Of a stretch of DNA of 64,000 bases, positions 36,431 through 45,500 are shown piece by piece. Within the stretch, counting starts at the first letter, position 1; each line of letters begins with the position of its first letter. The stretch is from Maribellus luteus (lineage in GTDB: Bacteria; Bacteroidota; Bacteroidia; Bacteroidales; Prolixibacteraceae). The notes under the pieces are model-generated. The model was not told where the DNA came from, ran no database searches, and saw only the letters and a list, made by a program, of their open reading frames with translations. The translations under genes and the position numbers were made by a program. The DNA is taken from assembly GCF_003576475.1 (NCBI RefSeq), contig NZ_QWGR01000001.1, positions 248,001-312,000 on the forward strand. The letters are read 5' to 3'.

Positions 36431-37996
36431 ATGAAAACATATATAAAAGCTCTCTTAATTATATTGTTGGCTGCGCAATTTAGTTGCGACATGACAAGAA
36501 TAGACATGCCCTCTTCTTCAAATACCGAAGCCTCATATTTCTCTAATCAGGTTGAATTTAGGAATAATTTAGTTTCAGCATATAGCAAACTATATGACTT
36601 TTACCATTACAATGCAAATTGGGCAGGCGATTGGACTCATAGCCTTTGGTACTTACCTGGCGATGATATTACCGAGACAACAGGAGCAAGAAGTGCCGAG
36701 GAATTATTTGATGGTAGCTTAAACCCTAATAATGGACGAATATCGTGGTTTTTTGATAAGGCTTATGAATTAATTGCTCGTGCAAATGTTACACTAGAAA
36801 AAACAAGGACTGTTGATTTTTCTAATTTTGATGGAGCTGAAGAGATTGCAATGATGGAAGGAGAATGTCTATTTTTAAGAAGTTATGTTTATTTCAAATT
36901 GTTCAATGTTAATGGTAGTGTACCCATAGTTATCGAAAGAATCACAACTAAAGAAGGGGCAAATACTCCTAAAAGTGATAAAATTGAAGTGTTAAATCAG
37001 GTAATTTCAGATTTGGAACTAGCTGTTGGTATTGTTCCTGATAGTTGGTCTTCAGAATACGCTGGGCGTGTTACTAAAAATGCGGTTCGGGCACTGTTAG
37101 TTAAGGCTCTTGTTTTTCGTGCAAATTACACAAACAATAAAGCCGATTATACTCAAGCTATTTCTGTATTTAATTCAATATCTGCGATTTTAATGCCAAT
37201 ATATACTGATAATTTTAATGCAGCTGTTGAAAATAATGATGAATCTTGCTTTGAAATTCAGGCATCACAAGCAGTAGCTGCCGATAATATCTGGCTATTC
37301 AATGATGGCCCATGGAGGGGTGTTGAAGATATGGGGGTATACAGGGGCGCAAGTACAGAAAACGGTACATTTTGCGCTAATATCGCTCCAACCAAATTTA
37401 TTATTACGAAAAAATTGTTTAACAATTTCGGAACAGATCCACGAATAAAAGTATTTCTAAGTCAGGATGATGGTTTTCAAGGTTTACTATTTCAGAAATA
37501 TACATTGTCGGGAATGGATCACCACACACCTCCATATTCTAATTCCGCAAATAACGAAAGAGTATTAAGGTATGCCGATATTAAACTTTTAGCCGCTGAA
37601 GCTTATTTAGGTAATGATAATATGGAGGCAGCAATTCAGCAAATAAATGACATAAGAACGCGTGCCAGAAAGTGGGCATTAACAGTGGGTATAAACGACG
37701 GTATTTCCCCTGCTGATTATTCAGCTACTGAAACAAATAAAACAATCATCATGCAATGGATTATGGATGAAAGGTTTGTTGAAATGGCTGGAGAAGGTCA
37801 AAGATGGTGGGATCTAAAGCGATGGCATGAAGCTGGATATATAGACCTCACAAATTGGAGTGGCGGAGATGAACATTTTAGCACTAATCTGTCGTCGCCT
37901 GTAAAATTCGATGTGAGCAAACATTTGGTATTCCCAATTCCTCAGGCAGAAATTGATAGGAACTCTGGGATTGTCGAAAATAATCCAGGATATTAA
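36431..37996 (+). CDS. SusD/RagB family glycan-binding lipoprotein
   Basis: The 521-residue protein has a lipoprotein signal (ILLAAQFSCDM, lipid Cys19). It has the TPR-rich SusD fold: FRNNLVSAYSKLYDF at the start of helix 1, GECLFLRSYVYFKLFNVNG in the middle, and the C-terminal RYADIKLLAAEAYLG, QINDIRTRARKW and MDERFVEMAGEGQRWWDLKR that mark RagB/SusD. It should lie on the cell surface as the lid of the SusC barrel encoded 12 bases upstream. No dedicated surface-glycan-binding (SusE-like) protein follows; instead the DNA decays into remnants. Confidence 0.95.
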   Translation: MKTYIKALLIILLAAQFSCDMTRIDMPSSSNTEASYFSNQVEFRNNLVSAYSKLYDFYHYNANWAGDWTHSLWYLPGDDITETTGARSAEELFDGSLNPNNGRISWFFDKAYELIARANVTLEKTRTVDFSNFDGAEEIAMMEGECLFLRSYVYFKLFNVNGSVPIVIERITTKEGANTPKSDKIEVLNQVISDLELAVGIVPDSWSSEYAGRVTKNAVRALLVKALVFRANYTNNKADYTQAISVFNSISAILMPIYTDNFNAAVENNDESCFEIQASQAVAADNIWLFNDGPWRGVEDMGVYRGASTENGTFCANIAPTKFIITKKLFNNFGTDPRIKVFLSQDDGFQGLLFQKYTLSGMDHHTPPYSNSANNERVLRYADIKLLAAEAYLGNDNMEAAIQQINDIRTRARKWALTVGINDGISPADYSATETNKTIIMQWIMDERFVEMAGEGQRWWDLKRWHEAGYIDLTNWSGGDEHFSTNLSSPVKFDVSKHLVFPIPQAEIDRNSGIVENNPGY

Positions 37997-38249
37997 TCAG
38001 ATTTAATTTGAGCACTGTTTTAAGTTTATTTTAGAGAAATTTATGTTGTTTTTTTGCTTTGAAAAGGTGAATTTAACTCAAATGATACCATTTTTTTGTA
38101 GAAAATTCAATTCACTATAAGTAAAAGGATGCATTGTTGAATAATGGATAAACTTTAAACAGTGTTCTTATAATTAGCAAAGCGACCTCGTTATTTGGAT
38201 TTTAAAAATAGGTTTATGCCCGCCATTTCTGGTGCAGATATCTTTGAGA

Positions 38250-38558
38250 AAATATTTTTAATTGTTTCAGATCTTTTTATGGTCTACGAAAAGTCATGAA
38301 GTAAATTATTGTCTGTATTTAACTGTATTGGTAGTGGATGGTAGATCCAGATTGTGACTTTTGGTCTTTTTGAAATTGCCAGAGTAGATAAAAAGCACAT
38401 GCCTGTTCAAGCATGGATTGCAGGTGATAAAGTAGAAGTTTAATCCTAATATTATTTCGCCCAAGTTTGTAGGCGATGCATGGAAAAACGAAAGTGAAGC
38501 CAGCTTATTCAATAAAGAGGGTCTGCCTGCTTCTTCTTTTACCTCAGAGGAAATTTAA
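38250..38558 (+). pseudogene. Remnant of the 3' end of a sialate O-acetylesterase gene
   Basis: This stretch aligns with the last 310 bases of the intact esterase gene at 28267-30270 (its 29958-30270). Matching blocks include YEKS against VEKS, CIGSG against YIGSG, KVEV against NVEV, and the long end block SEASLFNKEGLPAS shared by both. In-frame stops are seen near 38299 and 38341. Loss of two bases (GAAGTTTAATCC against GAAGTTTTTAATCC) near 38439 makes a further stop. The final TAA at 38556-38558 corresponds to the native stop. Upstream (37997-38249) there is only AT-rich DNA with no recognisable gene. Confidence 0.85.
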
Positions 38559-38968
38559 AAACACTGCTGTTCGGTATATGTTATAACAACTATTTTAAAA
38601 TGCCCAGGTTATCGCCTTCGTTAAACGAGCTCGTGAGATTTAAAGCAGCCCCGTTTAGTTATGATATAGAGATCGGGGATGAATCAACACCTGCTGAAGT
38701 GTATGCAGCTATATCAGCAGACCAGGTAAAAGCGGGAAATATTATTGTAAAGATTAACGGGACAACTGCACGGTATAAGCAATCGGCAGAAGGTAACCTT
38801 TTCATTTTTGAACTGGACCAGGTAGCAGTTAAAAAAGGGATGAATAAACTGGTTATCGCCTATGAAGGTATACCAGAGGAAGAGGCTGTATTGAAGGATG
38901 CGGCAATCTTTTTCTGCCGCGATAAAGAAGATGTAGAGTTATGGGATTTGATCGCAGCTTGTAAATAA
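38559..38968 (+). pseudogene. Orphan C-terminal fragment of an unidentified protein
   Basis: An open frame runs from just after the esterase remnant (LLFGICYNNYFKMPRLSPSL) through the ATG at 38600 to the stop at 38968. The N-terminal part starts abruptly with no signal peptide, although the neighbours are exported. The sequence is beta-rich (ITVKING-like IIVKINGTTARY, then MNKLVIAYEG and AAIFFCRDKEDVELW). It looks like the C-terminal beta-sandwich of a larger glycan enzyme, but the family is not recognised. It could be translated from 38600 as a 122-residue protein. Given the decayed surroundings, a truncated gene is the better reading. Confidence 0.55.
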
Positions 38969-38978
38969 ACGTAAAAGC

Positions 38979-40131
38979 ATGAAGATAAAGAGCTTATTAG
39001 TAATGCTTGCAATTATCCAGGTAATTAGCCTGGGTAATGCGCTGGCATGCCATGGAAAAGAAACACCGGAAGACAAGACAGGCAAGGTGGAGAAAGGGAC
39101 CGGTGAGGGTTTAAAAGATAAAATAACATATTTTGACGGGTTTAATTTTTCAATCAAAGGAAGGTACCATCAGGAAAAAAACTACCAAAGGCTCCCGGCA
39201 AAGTTTGAAGGGAAAGTAAGGCCTGTTGTCTGGGATTTGAGTACAGCCTCTTCAGGGGTATGCATTAACTTCAGGACAAACTCCCCTATAATCAAGGCAA
39301 AATGGGAACTGCTTGATGTTTATAAGCCAAGGAACATGACACAAATCTCGGCCAATGGGCTTGATTTATATTGCCATGTCAATGGGAAATGGCAGTATGT
39401 AGGGTCAGGTATCCCCAGGAACGAGATAGAAAATGAAGCTGAGTTGATTTCCGACATGGACACAACCTATAAAGAATTCCGTTTGCACCTCCCATTGTAC
39501 AATGGCATCAAGGATATTGAGATTGGTATTGAAGAAGGGTGTACCATTGAAAAATAGGGTATACAAACCCCAAGCCCATTGTATTTTATGGTACAAGCAT
39601 TACCCAGGGGGCAAGTGCCTCCCGACCAGGGATGGCTTATCCTTCTATCCTTTCAAGGAGGCATAATGTTGAGACTATCAACTTGGGTTTTAGTGGGAAT
39701 GGCAAGTTTGAGGAAGCAGTAGGGCAGGCCTTGTGTGAGATTGATGCAGCCCTGTTTGTGTTGGACTGTACCCCAAACTCTTCCCCAGAAGTTATACAGA
39801 ACAATGCATTAAAGCTTATCCAGCAGATAAAAAAATGCAGGCCTCATACCCCAATATTAATGGTTGAAAGCATTATGCGCGAAAGGTCATATTTAAGGGT
39901 AAAAGGCACTGGGAGCATAAAGCATATAATAGACCAGAATAAAGCATTGATGGATACTTACAAAGAATCAAAAGATTAGGGATAAAGGATGTATACTATC
40001 TTAAAACAGATGGGCTGATAGGTTCTGACCATGAAGCAACAGTCGATGGCTCACATCTCTCTGATTTGGGTATGACACGGTTGGCTGAGAAAATAGGGGA
40101 TAAAATTGCGGAAATAGTAAAACTGCAGTAA
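38979..40131 (+). pseudogene. GxDLY/SGNH-type esterase gene broken by two one-base deletions
   Basis: Three consecutive frames make one protein. Frame A (38979-39557) has a signal peptide (IIQVISLGNALA) and the N-terminal SGNH domain with the GLDLY motif (GxDLY family). It ends where GAAAAATAG reads E-K-stop; one more A would restore E-K-I-G-Y and lead into frame B. Frame B (about 39555-39979) holds the nucleophile block FYGTSITQGAS and the GFSGNG block. It ends at CAAAAGATTAG, where again one more A would restore the frame. Frame C (to 40131) holds the Asp-His block DGSHLSDLG. All catalytic blocks are intact, so the damage is recent or is a sequencing artefact. The gene lies directly before the second Tat oxidoreductase. 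Confidence 0.85.
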
Positions 40132-40208
40132 ATATCGTTTGCTGAAATGAATATAGTTATCCGTGAAAAAGAAGGTAAGCTGAATAAATACAATAAAAAT
40201 CAATCAAA

Positions 40209-41612
40209 ATGTTAGAGAGAAGGAAATTTTTAGCAGCTGTTGGCGCAATAGCGGCGGGGGCAGCAATTTCATTTCCCTTAAAAGCTGCGATAAGCACCAG
40301 TGTGGAAAAACTGAAAGTAGTGTTAATTGGCACCGGCATACGGGGCAATGGGTTTTGGGGCAAAAGCTTAATTGAAAAATACGGTGATGTCCTTGAGTTT
40401 GTAGGATTGGTCGATCACAATGAGAGTCGTTTAAAATATGCTGCAAAATTTATTGATGTCGGTAAAAATTGCGGGCTATACACCAATTTCGGGGATATGA
40501 TTGCAGAACAATCGCCGGATTTGATCATGGTAACGACTACCGATGCCACCCATCATATTTATATTATTAAATCGCTTGCCAGCGGCGTCGATGTTTTGAC
40601 GGAAAAACCCATGACAACAGATGAAGATAAGTGTCAGGAAATCCTGGATGCCGAGCGTAAGTATAAGCGAAAAGTAATTGTAACTTTCAATTACCGGTGG
40701 AGCCCTTACAATACTAAAATCAAGGAATTACTGACAAATAAAACAATTGGAGATGTTGTTTCGGTTGATTTTTCCTGGATGTTAAACACGAGTCACGGTG
40801 CTTCATATTTCCGCCGGTGGCATGGCCAGCGTGAGCACAGCGGAACACTTTTGGTTCATAAATCCACACATCACTTCGATCTTATTAACTGGTGGCTTGA
40901 TTCTGACCCTGCAGAAGTTTTTGCTTATGGCGATCTGGAATTTTATGGCGGAAGGCCGGAAAAGAAAGGTGTTAATTGCCGGAATTGTGATGAGAAGAAC
41001 TCATGTAAGTTTTATTGGGACATTACCAAAAGCAAGGATGACTATGAGAGGTACGTCAAGCACGAACATGTTGATGGCTACATTCGCGATAATTGCCTGT
41101 TCAGGCCGGAGATTAATATTTATGATAAAATGAATGTTAATATTAAATACGCCAACAATGTGTTTGTAAACTATATGCTCACCACTTATTCCCCCTGGGA
41201 AGGTTGGCGTGTTGCATTTAACGGGACTAAAGGACGCCTGGAAGCATTTCTTGATGTGCCTTATTTAGATGCCAATAAATTGTCGCAGGAAGAGCTTCAT
41301 GCTGCTGAAATGAATCAGCAAAGTGACGGCGATCATGAAATAAAACCCATTATCTCACACAAATTATGGGAAGAGCAGGAAACAGTGTATGTCCCTTACA
41401 GTCATGCAGGTCATGGAGGAGGAGATACCCGATTGCACGACCAGATTTTTGTGCATCCTGAAAAGGATGATGTTTATAAACACATGGCGGGAACCCGTGA
41501 TGGAGCAATGTCTGTTCTGATTGGGATTGCAGCCAGGAAAAGTATCGAATCGGGAAAACCTGTGCGGATTGCCGGGTTAACTCACCTGCATCCAAGGGCG
41601 AAGCGCATATAA
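40209..41612 (+). CDS. Tat-exported Gfo/Idh/MocA family oxidoreductase (copy 2)
   Basis: The 467-residue protein has a twin-arginine signal (ERRKFLAAVGAIAAGAAI), a Rossmann fold (VVLIGTGIRGNGFWG) and the EKPMTTDE motif. It matches copy 1 at 7414-8811 along its whole length, with shared blocks such as FNYRWSPYNTKIKELL, GASYFRRWHG, DSDPAEVFAYGDLEFYG and DGAMSVLIGI. The cysteine group is also kept (NCRNCDEKNSC and RDNCLF). The function should be close to copy 1: an NAD(P)-dependent sugar redox or hydrolase-type reaction in the periplasm. It follows the broken SGNH esterase gene and ends before a bidirectional terminator. Confidence 0.85.
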   Translation: MLERRKFLAAVGAIAAGAAISFPLKAAISTSVEKLKVVLIGTGIRGNGFWGKSLIEKYGDVLEFVGLVDHNESRLKYAAKFIDVGKNCGLYTNFGDMIAEQSPDLIMVTTTDATHHIYIIKSLASGVDVLTEKPMTTDEDKCQEILDAERKYKRKVIVTFNYRWSPYNTKIKELLTNKTIGDVVSVDFSWMLNTSHGASYFRRWHGQREHSGTLLVHKSTHHFDLINWWLDSDPAEVFAYGDLEFYGGRPEKKGVNCRNCDEKNSCKFYWDITKSKDDYERYVKHEHVDGYIRDNCLFRPEINIYDKMNVNIKYANNVFVNYMLTTYSPWEGWRVAFNGTKGRLEAFLDVPYLDANKLSQEELHAAEMNQQSDGDHEIKPIISHKLWEEQETVYVPYSHAGHGGGDTRLHDQIFVHPEKDDVYKHMAGTRDGAMSVLIGIAARKSIESGKPVRIAGLTHLHPRAKRI

Positions 41613-41710
41613 TCTTAGTATATAGGAAAATACGCAAGTAAGGGGAAGCAAGCAGAAAGACGGTTGTTTACATCTATTCTTGCATTTCTCCGGGAGTGGA
41701 GTACGTTCTT

Positions 41711-41759
41711 CAAATAAAAAAGCGAAGCACTTAATTGTCAAGTGTTTCGCTTTTTTTTG
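41711..41759. terminator. Bidirectional intrinsic terminator
   Basis: GCGAAGCACTT (41722-41732) pairs with AAGTGTTTCGC (41740-41750) with one mismatch. A run of eight T follows on the + strand, and a run of A before the stem gives a T run on the - strand. It ends the oxidoreductase transcript and the tRNA transcript coming the other way. Confidence 0.88.
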
Positions 41760-41760
41760 T

Positions 41761-41845
41761 GCCCAGGACGGGACTCGAACCTGCACGGGATTATACTCCC
41801 ACAAGGCCCTCAACCTTGCATGTCTACCAATTTCATCACCTGGGC
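41761..41845 (-). tRNA. tRNA-Leu (anticodon GAG)
   Basis: Read on the - strand, the 85-base gene has a GCCCAGG/CCTGGGC acceptor stem, a CAAGG/CCTTG anticodon stem with loop TTGAGGG (anticodon GAG), and the long variable arm of a class II tRNA (GGGA...TCCC). The T loop is TTCGAGT. The T stem (GCAGG/CCCGT) has one A-C mismatch, which is slightly odd. CCA is not encoded. Its 3' end faces the PUL. Confidence 0.95.
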
Positions 41846-41933
41846 AATACTTTTAGAACGTTTTCCGGATGTGCCGGAAATTGTGTGTGCAAAACTATAA
41901 AAATTTTTTAACCTGCATACGTTTCAAAAAAAA

Positions 41934-42260
41934 TCATTGACGTTCGTATTCATTTTCTTGTTTGATATGCACGATTACACCGTCTTTTACGGTTACATAA
42001 AGCCGTTCGGTTTTTTGTACTTTGGGTGTCACAATCGGGTCGAGAGTAAGCTTCCCCTGGTTGATCTCGGTGTGTTTTAAATCTTCTTTTTTCTCGAAAA
42101 TGTAGACTTTCCCCGATTCATTGTCAAATATTTGCTGCGGTTTGCCCAACTCTTCGGTTAAAGCGGTAATGGGTTTCCCGATATACGAACGCTGGAGTTG
42201 TTTCTGCTGGCTGCACGCCACGGTTACGATGAAAAACAACAGGATTAAAAAACGATGCAT
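41934..42260 (-). CDS. Small hypothetical lipoprotein
   Basis: The 108-residue protein has a clear lipoprotein signal (LILLFFIVTVACSQQ, lipid Cys16). The mature part includes YIGKPITALTEELGKPQQIF and a strand-rich end (RLYVTVKDGVIVHI). The repeated pattern of a helix with GxPxxxL followed by two strands recalls the SmpA/OmlA (BamE-like) fold, but the match is too weak to name it. It stands alone between the tRNA-Leu gene and the purL region and is transcribed toward the tRNA. Confidence 0.7.
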   Translation of the reverse strand: MHRFLILLFFIVTVACSQQKQLQRSYIGKPITALTEELGKPQQIFDNESGKVYIFEKKEDLKHTEINQGKLTLDPIVTPKVQKTERLYVTVKDGVIVHIKQENEYERQ

Positions 42261-42367
42261 TGATTGTCAATTTTTGATAAAGAAAATCAGAATAATTGAA
42301 TTCCCTGATAATTTAAATCATTTTAACTTTATGCTTTGTTGAAAACTCCAAGCTTATGATGAAACGA

Positions 42368-42385
42368 GTCCCGAGCACTCGGGAC
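42368..42385. repeat. Short perfect palindrome
   Basis: GTCCCGAG and CTCGGGAC flank a two-base centre, in the 252-base gap between the small lipoprotein gene and purL. It may be a dispersed palindromic unit, a protein-binding site or a weak terminator. No second copy was seen in this window. The gap also contains the putative purL promoter and nothing else recognisable. Confidence 0.5.
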
Positions 42386-42460
42386 GAGTTACATGAGTTA
42401 CCAAAAAATAAACAATTATAAACGAATGAAAACTTATCATTTCCACCCATTTTTATTTTT

Positions 42461-42468
42461 TATCTTTG
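42461..42468 (+). promoter_or_regulatory. Putative -7 promoter element of purL
   Basis: TATCTTTG fits the Bacteroidota TAnnTTTG element, 44 bases before the purL start. No convincing -33 TTG was found at the usual distance. Confidence 0.45.
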
Positions 42469-42512
42469 TGGCGTGTTTTACAACATATTCGTCATAAAAC
42501 TTGCCGTAAAAA

Positions 42513-45500
42513 ATGATTCAATTCTTTAAAAATCAAAGCAACAGTATTATTGCAGTTTATTCTGCAAAACCTCTCGGAGAAGAGAACATCGAAAAACTGA
42601 TCTGGCTTTTTTCGGGAGCCGAATACCTGAAAAGCCACACATTGGAGGGTTGGTTTGTGGGGCCTCGCAAAGAGATGCTGACACCCTGGAGTACCAACGC
42701 CGTGGAAATCACCCAGAATATGGGAATCGAAGGAATTCGCCGGATGGAGGAGTTTTTTGAAGTTGAAAGCGAAGCAGCCAAATACGACCCGATGCTTCAG
42801 TCGATTTACCAAGGGCTTACTCAGCAGGTATTTGCAATCGACAAAGAGCCGGACCCAATTTTGAATATTGAAGACATTGCAGCATACAACGAACAGGAAG
42901 GCCTTGCGCTGAGTGATGATGAAATTGAATACCTGAACGGAGTTTCGAAAGAGATGGGACGTCCGTTAACCGATGGTGAGGTGTACGGTTTTGCGCAGGT
43001 GAACTCAGAACACTGCCGTCATAAAATCTTTAACGGCACGTTTATCATCGACGGGAAAGAGATGGAGTCTTCCTTGTTTCAGATGATCAAAAAAACGTCG
43101 AAAGAGAATCCCAATAAAATCGTTTCGGCTTACAAAGACAACTGCTCTTTTGTACAGGGGCCGGTGGTGGAGCAGTTTGCCCCAAAAACGCAGGATAGAC
43201 CCGACTTTTTTGAAGTTAAGGATATTGAAACCGTACTGTCGTTAAAAGCAGAAACGCATAATTTCCCCACAACCGTAGAACCGTTTAACGGGGCTTCTAC
43301 CGGTACCGGGGGTGAAATTCGCGACCGTATTGCCGGCGGAAAAGGAAGTTTACCAATTGCCGGAACCGCGGTTTACATGACTTCTTACCCCAGAACGGAA
43401 GCACAACGCTCGTGGGAGCAGGCTACAGACGAACGTGAATGGTTGTACCAAACACCGGAGCAGATTCTGATCAAAGCGTCGAACGGAGCCAGCGATTTCG
43501 GTAACAAATTCGGACAGCCGATTATTACCGGCTCGGTACTTACTTTCGAACACTTTGAAAGTTATACCAAATATGGTTACGACAAGGTGATCATGTTGGC
43601 AGGTGGTATTGGCTTTGGAAATAAAAAACACAGCTTAAAAGACGAGCCAACAGTCGGCGATAAAGTCATTCTTTTAGGAGGTGACAACTACCGCATCGGG
43701 ATGGGCGGTGGCGCTGTTTCGTCGGTAGCAACCGGCGAGTTTAACAACTCTATTGAGTTGAACGCGGTGCAGCGGGCGAATCCCGAAATGCAGAAACGCG
43801 TGTACAACGCCATCCGTGCATTAAGCGAATCGGATGAAAACCCGATCATTTCGATTCATGACCACGGCGCAGGCGGTCATCTGAACTGTTTGTCTGAGTT
43901 AGTAGAATCGACAGGTGGTAAAATTGATACTTCAAAATTGCCGGTGGGCGATCCAACACTGTCACAAAAAGAAATTATCGGAAACGAGTCGCAGGAAAGA
44001 ATGGGACTGGTGATGAAACAGGAACATGTGGACCTGCTTCACCGGATTGCCGACCGCGAACGGGCGCCGATGTACGAAATCGGGGAAGCAACGGGCGACA
44101 TGCAGTTTACGTTTGAAAACTCGGTTACGGGCGAAAAATCGATCGACTGGCAATTGGGCTACATGTTTGGAAATCCACCCAAAACGGTTTTAGAAGATGA
44201 AACCATCGAACCCGATTTTGAAGAACTGGAATACAACTGGGAAGAAATATACGATTTGGTTGAGCAAACCATTCAACTGGAATCGGTGGCCTGTAAAGAC
44301 TGGCTCACCAACAAAGTGGACCGCTCGGTAACCGGACGAATTGCCAAGCAGCAAACGGCTGGAGCCCTTCAGTTGCCGTTGAACAACGTGGGGGTGATTA
44401 CGCTCGATTACCAGGGGAAAGCCGGTCTGGCTACTTCTATCGGTCATGCGCCGGTAGCAGCTTTGGTAGATGCCGAAAGAGGATCGGTGCTGGCAATTGC
44501 TGAATCGCTGACCAACATCATCTGGGCACCCATGACCGATCACATCAAAAGTGTATCGTTGAGTGCCAACTGGATGTGGCCGGCAAAAAATCCGGGGGAA
44601 AATGCCCGGATCTACAAGGCAGTGGAAGCTGCCAGTGATTTTGCCTGTGCATTGGGAATCAACATCCCAACCGGAAAAGACTCCATGTCGATGACGCAGA
44701 AATACAAGGACGACGTGGTTCTGTCTCCCGGAACGGTGATTATCTCTGCTTCGGGCGAGGTGTCGGATGTGAAAAAAGTGGTGGAGCCTGTATTGGTGAA
44801 CGACGAAAACAAGGAAATTCTTTTCATCGATTTATCGTTCATGGAAAGAGCCTTGGGCGGAAGTGCCTTTGCCCAGTCGATCAATAAGATAGGGAAGACT
44901 GCGCCAACCGTGGCTGATCCCGAAAAATTTGTAGTTGCTTTTAATACGGTTCAGAAACTGATTGAACAGGATTTGATTCTGGCCGGACACGATATCGCTT
45001 CGGGTGGTTTAATTACCACATTGCTGGAAATGTGTTTCAGCAATACAAAAGGCGGAATGAAGGTAGATGTGACTGCCTTTGGTGAAGAAGATTTGGCAAA
45101 GATATTACTGGCCGAGAACCCGGGGCTGGTTATTCAGTGTGCCGACAACGATGAGGTGAAAAAACAACTGACCGAAGCAGGCGTTGCATTTATGTCGCTT
45201 GGTTTCCCGGTACCTTACCGCAAAGTGAGGGTGGTGAACCGGACGGTTGAGGCTGATTTCGACATCAACTCGTTGCGTGATATGTGGTTTAAAACTTCGT
45301 ACCTGCTCGACCGCAAACAATGTGGTGAAGAAAAAGCACTGGAACGTTTTAAAAATTACAAGAACAACGCGCTGAGTTTTGATTTCAAGGATTTCACCGG
45401 AAAAGCTGCTGACCTGGGAATCGATCTGAAACGCAGAACTCCATCTGGAATTAAGGCTGCAATCATTCGCGAAAAAGGGGTGAACGGCGATCGCGAAATG

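Noticed and set aside
38600-38608. TGCCCAGG near 38601 as a copy of the tRNA-Leu 3' end (attachment site)
   Set aside because: Only eight bases match the tRNA end at 41760-41767, which is within chance.
38979-40131. Programmed frameshifting in the GxDLY/SGNH esterase gene
   Set aside because: The A runs are short (five and four), no stimulatory structure was seen, and two successive shifts would be needed; decay or sequencing error is simpler.
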